A stretch of 64,000 bases of DNA, taken from Paraliomyxa sp041600735. GTDB lineage: Bacteria > Myxococcota_A > Polyangia > Nannocystales > Nannocystaceae. Below are positions 15,567-23,267 of the stretch, piece after piece. The translations under genes and the position numbers were made by a program. The stretch lies in NCBI GenBank assembly GCA_041600735.1, contig JBFIJN010000002.1, forward strand, positions 11,178 through 75,177. The letters are read 5' to 3'. The first letter of the stretch is position 1, and each line of letters starts with the position of its first letter. Under the pieces are notes generated by a model that saw nothing but the letters and a program-made list of their open reading frames with translations, was not told the DNA's origin and did no database searches.

Positions 15567-16028
15567 ATGGGAGGGTTGCGGAGGCTGCGAGCCTTGGGCT
15601 TGGCCGCGCTGGTGGCCGCGACCGGATCGGGCTGCGACGCGCCCGAGCCCGACGAGGGGTCGTTGCTGCTGGCCACCCTCGACACGCACCACTTTTGCGA
15701 CATGGACGCGGTGGTGGAGGTTCGCCTCCAGGCCTACTGGCAGGCGTGCCCCGAGGCGCAGCGGGAGTGCGAGCCGCCGCCCAACCCGGAGATCGAGGGC
15801 GACCGCTACAGCTGTCCGGCCACCGATCCCACCCACCAACTCGGGGTCTCGCTCACCCACCCCGGGCGCTACCGCATCGAAGCGGTGGCAGGTCTCGTGA
15901 CGGGCGAGCAGGTGGTCGAGTGCTTCGTGGATCCGACCCGGGGCGACACGCAGATCGAGCTACCCGAGGCGCGCCTGGTCGGTCGGGCCCCAGTGGTGCT
16001 CGACGAGCACGGCGCGTGCCCCCCCTAG
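15567..16028 (+). CDS. Small cysteine-containing lipoprotein
   Basis: 153 aa. Signal peptide with three Arg near the N-terminus and lipobox GSGC (Cys23). The mature part contains six further cysteines (HFCDM, QACPE, RECEP, YSCPA, VECFV and GACPP), likely paired in the periplasm or at the surface, and beta-strand-like stretches (GRYRIEAVAGLVTGEQVVECFV). No family recognised. It is followed 50 bp later by leuS, which has its own promoter-like sequence, so the two need not be co-transcribed. Confidence 0.65.
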   Translation: MGGLRRLRALGLAALVAATGSGCDAPEPDEGSLLLATLDTHHFCDMDAVVEVRLQAYWQACPEAQRECEPPPNPEIEGDRYSCPATDPTHQLGVSLTHPGRYRIEAVAGLVTGEQVVECFVDPTRGDTQIELPEARLVGRAPVVLDEHGACPP

Positions 16029-16040
16029 CCGCGCTCGCTA

Positions 16041-16069
16041 TTGCCGAACGCCGTCCAAGGCACTAGCGT
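16041..16069 (+). promoter_or_regulatory. leuS promoter candidate (leaderless)
   Basis: TTGCCG (16041-16046), 17-bp spacer, TAGCGT (16064-16069), then 9 nt to the ATG at 16079. No Shine-Dalgarno. Confidence 0.5.
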
Positions 16070-16078
16070 TGCGCAGCC

Positions 16079-18778
16079 ATGGGCTACGACCATCAGGCCA
16101 TCGAGCGGCGCTGGCAGGCGCACTGGGCGGAACATCAGACGTTTCGCGTCGAGATCGATCCGCACCGCCCCAAGTTCTACGTGCTCGACATGTTCCCGTA
16201 TCCCAGCGGCAACGGCCTGCACGTGGGACACGTAGAGGGCTACACGGCCACCGACATCATCGCTCGCTACAAGCGGATGCGCGGGTTCAACGTGCTGCAC
16301 CCGATGGGCTGGGATGCGTTCGGCCTGCCCGCCGAGCGCTACGCGATGAAGACCGGTCGCCACCCCGAGGAGACCACGCGGGACAACTGCGCCAACTTTC
16401 GCGCGCAGCTGCAGCGCCTCGGCTTTTGTTACGACTGGAGCCGCGAGGTCAACACGACCGACCCGGGCTACTACAAGTGGACGCAGTGGATCTTCCTGCA
16501 GATGTGGGGCCACTACTACGACCCAGAGACCCGTCGCGCGCAGCCCATCGCGGCGCTGCCGATCCCCGAGCACGTGCGTGCCGCGGGGGACCGAGCGGTG
16601 GAGAGCTTCCGCGACGCGCGTCGTCTCGCCTATCTCGACGAGTCTCCGGTCAACTGGTGTCCCGATCTGCGCATCGTGCTGGCCAACGAGGAGGTCGCCG
16701 AGATCGTCGAGGCGGGCCACGAGGTGGTGCGCAAGCCGATGCGGCAGTGGATGCTGCGCATCACCGACTACGCCGAGCGCCTGCTCGCCGACCTCGAGGG
16801 GCTCGACTGGCCCGCGCACGTGCTCGAGATCCAGCGCAACTGGGTGGGCCGCTCCGAGGGGGCCGAGATCGACTTCCTCGTGGCCGGCCACGAGGACGTC
16901 GGCGCGCTCACGGTGTTCACCACGCGGCCCGACACGCTCTATGGCGCCACCTATATGGTGCTGGCGCCCGAGCACCCGCTGGTCGATCGCATCACCACCG
17001 AGGCGCAGCGCGAGGCCGTGGATCAGTACGTTCGCCACACGCTGCACCGCAGCGAGCGCGAGCGCCAGTCGGCCTCGATCGAGGGCAAGAAGACCGGGGT
17101 CGATACGGGCGCCCACGTGGTGCACCCGCTCACCGGCGCGCGCTTGCCGGTGTGGATCGCCGACTACGTGCTGATGGGCTACGGCACCGGGGCGATCATG
17201 GCCGTGCCCGCCCACGACGAGCGCGACCATGCGTTCGCGACCGCGATGGCGCTGCCGATCGTGCAGGTCGTGGCGCCGGCGCCAGGCAGCGCCAGCGAGG
17301 CGATCGACGTGCAGGCCGCGGCGTTCGTGGGCGTGGGCGTGGCGGTGAGCTCCCCGGTGATCGAGGGGATGCCCACGGCCGCGGCCAAGGCGAAGATGAT
17401 CGAGCACCTCGTCGCGAGCGGCTGCGGCCGCGCGCGGGTGACCTACAAGCTGCGGGACTGGTTGTTCTCGCGGCAGCGCTACTGGGGCGAGCCGTTCCCG
17501 CTGGTGTACGAGGCCGATGGCCGCGTGCGCGCCGTGCCCGACGACGAGCTCCCCGTGGAGCTGCCGCGCATGGTCGACTTCGATCCCAGTGAGACGGGCG
17601 AGCCGCCGCTGTCCAAGGCGACCGACTGGGTGCAGCTACCCGGGGGCGCTCGTCGTGAGACCAACACGATGCCGCAGTGGGCCGGCAGCTGCTGGTACTA
17701 CCTGCGCTTCGTCGATCCCACCAACTCGTCGCTGCCGTGGTCGAAGGAGGCCGAGTCGTACTGGATGCCGGTCGATCTCTACGTGGGCGGGGTCGAGCAT
17801 GCAGCCACGCACCTGCTGTACTCGCGCTTCTGGCACAAGGTGCTGTTCGATCTCGGCTACGTCCACGAACCCGAGCCGTTCCGCCGACTGGTGAACCAGG
17901 GGATCATCTTGGGTGCGGTGTTCGTGCCCGCCGACGGTCGCCGCGACGAAGAGGGCAAGAAACTAGTGTTCCTGCCGGACCAGGTCGACGCCGCGGAGCA
18001 CGAGGGCACGACCCGCTACACGGTGAAGGGCACCGGCGAGTCGGTCGAGATCCAGTGGGACAAGATGTCCAAGTCCAAGGGCAACGTGATCAACCCCGAC
18101 GAGGTGGTCGAGGCCTATGGCGCGGACTCGGTGCGCATGTACGAGATGTTCATGGGCCCGCTCGAGCAGAGCGCCCCCTGGCAGACCGAGGGCTTGGCGG
18201 GGGTCCACCGCTTTCTCCAGCGCACCTACCGGCTCTTCTTCGAAGAGGGCGAGCCCGGCGGGCCCGATCGGCTGCGGGCCATGGGCGCGGGGGAGGGATC
18301 GCCACGCCAGCGCAAGTTGCTCCACAAGACGATCCACGAGGTCACCGAGCGCGTCGATCGGTTCGCGTTCAACACGGCGATCAGCGCCCTGATGGTGTTC
18401 GTGCGCGATGTGGTGCAGCGCGGAGGCGAGGGCGAGGAAGGGCTGTGTCATGACACCGCAGTCCAGTTTGCGCTGCTGATTGCGCCTTTTGCGCCGCATC
18501 TGGCCGAGCACCTATGGAGCGCGCTGGGGAATCCGCGGTCGCTGGCCGACGAGCCGTGGCCGGCTGCCGACGAGGCATTGCTGCGCGAAGACACGTTCAC
18601 GCTCGTGGTGCAGGTCGACGGCAAGCGGCGCGCCGAGCTGCAAGCGCCCAAGGATGCCGACCGCGAGCAACTGGCCGCGCTCGCCCGCGCCGAGCCCGAG
18701 GTCCAACGACACCTCGGCGGGCGTGAGCCCAAGCGGGTGATCGTGGTGCCGGGGCGGCTGGTCAACTTCGTGGGGTGA
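16079..18778 (+). CDS. leuS: Leucyl-tRNA synthetase
   Basis: 899 aa, normal for bacterial LeuRS. The class I signature HVGH (48-51) lies in YPSGNGLHVGHVEGY, and KMSKS (662-666) in DKMSKSKGNVINPDE. The CP1 editing domain is present with TTRPDTLYGATYMVLAPEHP and VPAHDERDHAFA, whose Asp and Thr-rich region clears mischarged tRNA. VTYKLRDWLFSRQRYWGEPFP marks the return to the catalytic core. The C-terminal anticodon-binding and tRNA-contacting regions run to NFVG, the usual end. It charges tRNA-Leu with leucine in the cytoplasm. It stands alone between lipoprotein genes. Confidence 0.98.
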   Translation: MGYDHQAIERRWQAHWAEHQTFRVEIDPHRPKFYVLDMFPYPSGNGLHVGHVEGYTATDIIARYKRMRGFNVLHPMGWDAFGLPAERYAMKTGRHPEETTRDNCANFRAQLQRLGFCYDWSREVNTTDPGYYKWTQWIFLQMWGHYYDPETRRAQPIAALPIPEHVRAAGDRAVESFRDARRLAYLDESPVNWCPDLRIVLANEEVAEIVEAGHEVVRKPMRQWMLRITDYAERLLADLEGLDWPAHVLEIQRNWVGRSEGAEIDFLVAGHEDVGALTVFTTRPDTLYGATYMVLAPEHPLVDRITTEAQREAVDQYVRHTLHRSERERQSASIEGKKTGVDTGAHVVHPLTGARLPVWIADYVLMGYGTGAIMAVPAHDERDHAFATAMALPIVQVVAPAPGSASEAIDVQAAAFVGVGVAVSSPVIEGMPTAAAKAKMIEHLVASGCGRARVTYKLRDWLFSRQRYWGEPFPLVYEADGRVRAVPDDELPVELPRMVDFDPSETGEPPLSKATDWVQLPGGARRETNTMPQWAGSCWYYLRFVDPTNSSLPWSKEAESYWMPVDLYVGGVEHAATHLLYSRFWHKVLFDLGYVHEPEPFRRLVNQGIILGAVFVPADGRRDEEGKKLVFLPDQVDAAEHEGTTRYTVKGTGESVEIQWDKMSKSKGNVINPDEVVEAYGADSVRMYEMFMGPLEQSAPWQTEGLAGVHRFLQRTYRLFFEEGEPGGPDRLRAMGAGEGSPRQRKLLHKTIHEVTERVDRFAFNTAISALMVFVRDVVQRGGEGEEGLCHDTAVQFALLIAPFAPHLAEHLWSALGNPRSLADEPWPAADEALLREDTFTLVVQVDGKRRAELQAPKDADREQLAALARAEPEVQRHLGGREPKRVIVVPGRLVNFVG

Positions 18779-19065
18779 ATCCCCGCGGGGCGGAGGCTCG
18801 CGCAGAGGCTCCGACCACGCCCGATCGGCTCAGGAAGCGAGCGCTCGGGATCGCCAACGAGAGGCGGTCCGAATCCGCGAAAAAAGTGAGCCGGTGCGGC
18901 TCCCGACGTGGTGTCTAAGGTGGTAGCCTGGGCCGACGAAGTGGTCGAGGGCTCGCATCGCCCGTTCCGCCGGTCCCTCTAGTCGGGGTCGGAGGGCGAT
19001 GCACCGAGCGACGTACGACTGCGCGATGACGACCGACCGACGAGCTCTCGAGGAGGGTTTTTTCC

Positions 19066-20577
19066 GTGAAGCGACTTGACCTGACACCCATCGTGATGGC
19101 CGGCCTCGCCGTCGGCATGATGTCGCTGGCCTGCGGCACCGACCCTGGTGAAGAAGAAGACACCAGCATGACCACGCTGCCGCCGCTCACCAGCGGTAAT
19201 ACCGACGGCATGACGAGCGTGGCCGAGGAAGACACCGGCGACAAGCTCGACGTGGGCGGCGGTACCGGCGTTGGGCCCGGCTGCAACAACGGCGACGTGG
19301 GCTGCACCGACCAGATCGACCTGCTGTTCGTCATCGACAACTCGGGCACGATGGGCGAGGAGCAGATCAACCTCGGCCGCAACTTTCCGCTGCTGATCCA
19401 GCGGCTCGAGAACCTCACCGACTCGATGGGCATGCCGGTCAACGCCGACGTGAACATCATGGTGACGACCTCGGACTTCGGGAATCCGCTGTGCACGCCG
19501 TTCGAGCCCGAGGGCTACGACCCGGCGCGTGGGGCCCCGATCAGCACCGCGTGCACCTCTCGCCTGCAGGACTTCACCGACCTCGTGGGGACCAACTCGG
19601 TGCCGGAGGCGTGTCAGAACACCTGCCCCGTCCCGGTGCAGCCCGACGGTCCGTTCATCAACTTCACCAGCACCAGCGACAACATCCCGGACAACGTGAT
19701 GCCCGCCGACATCGACGGCGACGGCATGCTCGACTCGCCCGCGGCGCAGGCGCTGGCGTGCATCGGCCCGCAGGGCATCAACGGCTGCGGCTACGAGTCG
19801 CAGCTCGAGAACATGCTGCAGGCGCTCAACCCGGCGGCGGTCTGGAACAAGGGCGCGACCCCGTTCCTGCGTGAGGGCGCGCTGCTGGCCGTGGCGATGG
19901 TCACCGACGAGGCCGATTGCTCGGTCGAGGACTACACGATCATGCAGAACGCGGCCTACCAGAACACCAACCCCAGCAACGGGATGCCCGCGCCGAGCTC
20001 GGCGATCTGCTGGAACGCGGGCGTGACCTGCGTGGGCCCCGATGCGATGGGCGTGTTCTCCGACTGCTCGCCGAGCAACACCGCCGACACGCTCCAGCCG
20101 ATCACGCGGTACACCAACTACCTGATCCAGGAGCTGCGCCAGAACCAGAAGAAGGAGGTCATCATGCTCGGCATCGTTGGCATCCCGCTGGTGACCGACC
20201 ACAACCCCATGCCGCCGTTCGAGCCCACCGCCGGCGGCGTGTTCGATCTGGTCTACCGCAACTGGCGCGACGGGCAGTACCCCGTGGGCGACATCCTGCC
20301 CGCCGAGTTCGCGATGGGCGAGACCGCGGCCGACAAGCAGTTCGACTTCGGCATCGGGCCTGGCTGCACCGGCACCAACGCGCTCGGCGAGTTCACCGGG
20401 CAGGCGATCCCGCCGGTCCGCATTCGCAAGGTCTGCGAGGACCTCAACTACGTCGACGAGGCGACCGGCGAGGAGCAGATCCGCTGCTGCATGGAGTCGA
20501 TCTGCGACGACGACTTCAGCCCTGCGATCGAGTGCCTCACCGGCATCATCCAGGAGACGATCCAGCTGCCTGGATAG
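19066..20577 (+). CDS. von Willebrand factor A-domain lipoprotein (first of tandem pair)
   Basis: 503 aa with a GTG start preceded by a strong GAGGAGGG Shine-Dalgarno. Lipobox SLAC (Cys23), Thr/Gly/Asp linker, then a VWA domain beginning IDLLFVIDNSGTMGEEQ with the metal-site residues Asp91, Ser93 and Thr95. It is large for a VWA protein because of inserted cysteine-rich loops (CTSRLQDF, ACQNTCPV, CIGPQGINGCGYES, and a CC pair in IRCCMESICDDDF near the end) and a calcium-loop-like DIDGDGMLD. A conserved C-terminal block CTGTN..GEFTGQAIPPVRIRKVCE is shared with the next gene. Likely surface-exposed, metal-dependent adhesion or assembly factor. Function not established. Confidence 0.82.
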   Translation: MKRLDLTPIVMAGLAVGMMSLACGTDPGEEEDTSMTTLPPLTSGNTDGMTSVAEEDTGDKLDVGGGTGVGPGCNNGDVGCTDQIDLLFVIDNSGTMGEEQINLGRNFPLLIQRLENLTDSMGMPVNADVNIMVTTSDFGNPLCTPFEPEGYDPARGAPISTACTSRLQDFTDLVGTNSVPEACQNTCPVPVQPDGPFINFTSTSDNIPDNVMPADIDGDGMLDSPAAQALACIGPQGINGCGYESQLENMLQALNPAAVWNKGATPFLREGALLAVAMVTDEADCSVEDYTIMQNAAYQNTNPSNGMPAPSSAICWNAGVTCVGPDAMGVFSDCSPSNTADTLQPITRYTNYLIQELRQNQKKEVIMLGIVGIPLVTDHNPMPPFEPTAGGVFDLVYRNWRDGQYPVGDILPAEFAMGETAADKQFDFGIGPGCTGTNALGEFTGQAIPPVRIRKVCEDLNYVDEATGEEQIRCCMESICDDDFSPAIECLTGIIQETIQLPG

Positions 20578-20615
20578 GCGGGGCACAACGGCCTGGAGAG
20601 AAGCGGTCACGGCGG

Positions 20616-20644
20616 CGTGCGTTGGCATCGATCGCCAACGCACG
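20616..20644 (+). terminator. 11-bp hairpin after the first VWA gene
   Basis: CGTGCGTTGGC and GCCAACGCACG, perfect 11-bp stem, 7-nt loop ATCGATC, 38 bp after the stop. No T-run. Confidence 0.5.
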
Positions 20645-20700
20645 TGTCGGCGGCGGCTCCGGCACTCCGGGCTTCAGACCCTCGACAGTGGCCATGGTGG

Positions 20701-20726
20701 GCTCTCGTGGCACAGCTCACGAGAGC
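20701..20726 (+). terminator. 9-bp hairpin in the VWA intergenic region
   Basis: GCTCTCGTG and CACGAGAGC, perfect 9-bp stem, 8-nt loop. It may be a second terminator or an element of the following leader. Confidence 0.4.
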
Positions 20727-20901
20727 GCCGGAGGCAGTAGGGGAGAACCCCCTCGGCGCTTACTCGATCAACTTCGCTTGATTCGAATGCCTCCGGTTTG
20801 CCACACTGAGTGCGATTTGGGGGCGACGCAAAGCGGAAGCTCGAGCGCTGCTCGACGCGATGCAAGCCCGGTGTGGCGGACGAACGGAATACGGCACGAC
20901 C

Positions 20902-22440
20902 ATGAAGATGCGTAAGCTTGATACCTTGGGAATGGCCCTCGCGGCGTGGGGCGTGAGCGCGGCAGTGCTCGTCGCGTGCACGACCGACGAGCCGATGAGC
21001 GACGACTCCAACGGCACGACCACGATGCCGATGCCGATGACCACGAGCGGCAGCAGCGACGACGGGGTCGACGAGGAAACGGGGGAGGAGAAGCTCGATC
21101 TCCCGACGCCCACCGGTGACACGCCACTTTGCCAGACCGATGGCTCGTGCGACCTCATCGACCTGGTGTTCATCATCGACAACTCGGGCACGATGGGCGA
21201 GGAGCAGCTCAACCTCGCGCGCAACTTCCAGCAGCTGGTCGACGAGCTCGAGGGGCTGACGGACCCCGAGGGCACGCCGGTCAACCCCAACGTGAACATC
21301 ATGGTGACCACGACCGATTTCGGTCACCCGCTGTGCACGGCCTTCCAAAAGCCCGACTACGTGCCCCGCCAGGGCGCGCCCGTCTACCAGGGCTGCAACT
21401 CTCGCATCCAGCGGTTCACGGGCCTCGACCCCATGAACCCGCTCGTGATCAACGAGGCGTGCACCGAGAACTGCCCGGCCGACATCGCGCCCGGCGACCA
21501 GTTCATCAACTTCAGCGCGTTCGGGTCCAACGTGCCCAACGGTGACGTCGGCGCGGCGCTCTCGTGCATCGGCCCGCAGGGCATCGACGGCTGCGGCTAC
21601 GAGGCGCCGCTCGAGACGATGCTCCAGGCCATCAACGAGGGTGCGTGCTGGAACAACCCCGATCAGGAGAAGTGCGACAACGACCCCGAGTGGGCCGAGA
21701 CGCAGCGCGGCTTCCTGCGCAAGGATGCCATCCTCGCGATCGCGGTCATCACCGACGAGATGGACTGCTCGGTGCAGGCGCCCGCGGGCTACTCGTTCTT
21801 CACCGATGTCGAGAACACGACCTACTGGAACGTGAACCCGAACCTCGACACCCCGCAGGCCACCTCGGCGATCTGCTTCAACTCCGGCGTTTCCTGCGCT
21901 GACGACAACGGCGACGGTCTCTACGAGGGCTGCCAGGCCACGCAGAGCGAGGTGCTCCACCCCGTGAGCCGCTACATCTCGTACTTCGACTACCTCACCG
22001 GAGGTCAGAAGAAGAACGTGGTGATGCTGGGCATCCTCGGCGTGCCCGAGGTCGTGGCCCACAACCCCAATCCTCCGTTCGAGCCCACCGCGGGCGGCGC
22101 CGTGGATCTGCTCTACCGCAACTGGATCGACTTCCCCTACCCGGCCGGGGACATCCTCCCCAACGAGTGGGCCAACGGCCGTCGCGCAGAGAACAAGATC
22201 TTCGAGTTCGGCGACATCGGGCCTGGCTGCACCGGCACCGACGACGAGGGGGCCTTCACCGGTCAGGCGATCCCGCCGGTCCGCGTGCGTGAGGTGTGTG
22301 AGAGCCTCCACTTCGTCGACGAGGACAGCGGCGAGGAAGTGATCCGCTGCTGCATCGAGTCGATCTGCGACACCGACTTCAGCCCCGCGATCCGCTGCCT
22401 CACCGGCGTGATCTCGGAGGCCATCATGGTCCAGGGCTGA
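20902..22440 (+). CDS. von Willebrand factor A-domain lipoprotein (second of tandem pair)
   Basis: 512 aa, a paralogue of the preceding gene along its full length. Lipobox LVAC (Cys26), Thr/Ser/Pro/Met linker, VWA start LIDLVFIIDNSGTMGEEQLNL. Shared blocks include VNPNVNIMVTTTDFGHPLCT, CIGPQGIDGCGYEAPLETML, NPPFEPTAGG and the C-terminal CTGTDDEGAFTGQAIPPVRV with IRCC..SICD.DFSPAI. Differences sit mainly in the linker and one loop (ENTTYWNVNPNLDTPQ). The ATG at 20902 is chosen because 14 upstream codons do not resemble a signal peptide; an ATG two codons later is also possible. It ends in a doubled hairpin terminator. Confidence 0.82.
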   Translation: MKMRKLDTLGMALAAWGVSAAVLVACTTDEPMSDDSNGTTTMPMPMTTSGSSDDGVDEETGEEKLDLPTPTGDTPLCQTDGSCDLIDLVFIIDNSGTMGEEQLNLARNFQQLVDELEGLTDPEGTPVNPNVNIMVTTTDFGHPLCTAFQKPDYVPRQGAPVYQGCNSRIQRFTGLDPMNPLVINEACTENCPADIAPGDQFINFSAFGSNVPNGDVGAALSCIGPQGIDGCGYEAPLETMLQAINEGACWNNPDQEKCDNDPEWAETQRGFLRKDAILAIAVITDEMDCSVQAPAGYSFFTDVENTTYWNVNPNLDTPQATSAICFNSGVSCADDNGDGLYEGCQATQSEVLHPVSRYISYFDYLTGGQKKNVVMLGILGVPEVVAHNPNPPFEPTAGGAVDLLYRNWIDFPYPAGDILPNEWANGRRAENKIFEFGDIGPGCTGTDDEGAFTGQAIPPVRVREVCESLHFVDEDSGEEVIRCCIESICDTDFSPAIRCLTGVISEAIMVQG

Positions 22441-22452
22441 GCCCGGACCTGC

Positions 22453-22483
22453 GAACGCCGCGCTCCCTCCGGGCGCGGCGTTC
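22453..22483 (+). terminator. First of two identical-stem terminator hairpins
   Basis: GAACGCCGCGC and GCGCGGCGTTC, perfect 11-bp stem, 9-nt loop, 12 bp after the VWA stop. Confidence 0.65.
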
Positions 22484-22499
22484 TGCATTCTCGAACCGC

Positions 22500-22530
22500 G
22501 AACGCCGCGCTCCACCCGGGCGCGGCGTTC
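22500..22530 (+). terminator. Second of two identical-stem terminator hairpins
   Basis: The same 11-bp stem as at 22453 with a loop differing at two bases, followed by TTCGTT. The pair is a 47-bp tandem duplication between convergent genes. Confidence 0.65.
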
Positions 22531-22542
22531 TTCGTTGGGCGG

Positions 22543-23097
22543 CTACGCCTGCCGGCGCAGGTAGGTGCTGCCGTGGCGCGTGACCTTCAGCCGGCGCTTG
22601 GTGCCGCTTCCCTCCACGTGGACGAAGCCCTTCGCGCGGAGGTGGCGGATCAGCAGCCGCAGCTGCTCGCCGGTGAGGCTCGTGATGTTGGCGAGGTCGA
22701 CCTCGCGCTGCGCGCCACGCTCGGCCAGCACGCGAAGCACCCGGAGATCTCCATCGGGCACGTCGGCGCGCCGGCGGATCACGGTCGGCGCATCACCCAG
22801 ATCCATGATCGGGTTGCCGTCCTCGTCGAGCGCGATCTCATCGTCGCGAAGCTTGAGCTCGGGGGAGGGCTTGGGGCGCTTGCGGGCGGCCTCGATCAGC
22901 TCCTGCACCGTAAACAGCTCCAGCACGGGAGCCATGGCCGCATTGCTCTTGGCCGCGTGGACGAGCTCACCGAGCGTCGCGTGGTCGGGCAGGGTGGCGA
23001 TCACCTTGCACATCACGTCGCGGAGCGACTCGGCCCACGCGGTGTCGGCGGACTCTGTATTGGGGGCTTCCGTGATCGCGTCGTCAGACTGCGTCAT
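22543..23097 (-). CDS. Winged-helix protein of unknown function
   Basis: 184 aa. The N-terminal half is helical (AWAESLRDVMCKVIATLPDH, LGELVHAAKSNAAMAPVLELFTVQELIEAARKR); the middle is acidic (DDEIALDEDGNPIMDLGD). The C-terminal about 70 residues look like a MarR-type winged helix: LRVLRVLAERG, DLANITSLTGEQLRLLIRHLRAKGFV as recognition region, and a wing VEGSGTKRRLKVTRHG. A DNA- or nucleic-acid-binding regulator is inferred. The ATG at 23097 is used; the frame upstream is open but looks non-coding. It diverges from purL with about 170 bp between starts. Confidence 0.6.
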   Translation of the reverse strand: MTQSDDAITEAPNTESADTAWAESLRDVMCKVIATLPDHATLGELVHAAKSNAAMAPVLELFTVQELIEAARKRPKPSPELKLRDDEIALDEDGNPIMDLGDAPTVIRRRADVPDGDLRVLRVLAERGAQREVDLANITSLTGEQLRLLIRHLRAKGFVHVEGSGTKRRLKVTRHGSTYLRRQA

Positions 23098-23267
23098 GTG
23101 CACTGCCTCGGCGGAGCCAGCGGGCTCTCGTAGGGTGATCACACCGCGATACGAGAGCCTCGACCGACAACGGGCTTGCAGGGAATCGTGCAGCCCCCCC
23201 GGCGGGCTGTCAAGGAGCCTCGAGCCCGCGCCTTGACAGCGGCGGGGCGCTGGGGCCAAAGACGCGC

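Larger units (their letters stand above)
20578..20901 (+). other. Intergenic region between the tandem VWA genes, with two hairpins
   Basis: About 324 bp. It holds two perfect inverted repeats (20616-20644 and 20701-20726), then a moderately A+T-richer stretch near 20765-20800 that probably contains the promoter of the second gene. No coding sequence is convincing here. Confidence 0.5.

Noticed and set aside
16025..17407. 460-codon minus-strand frame opposite leuS
   Set aside because: Antisense to conserved LeuRS sequence, no family features.
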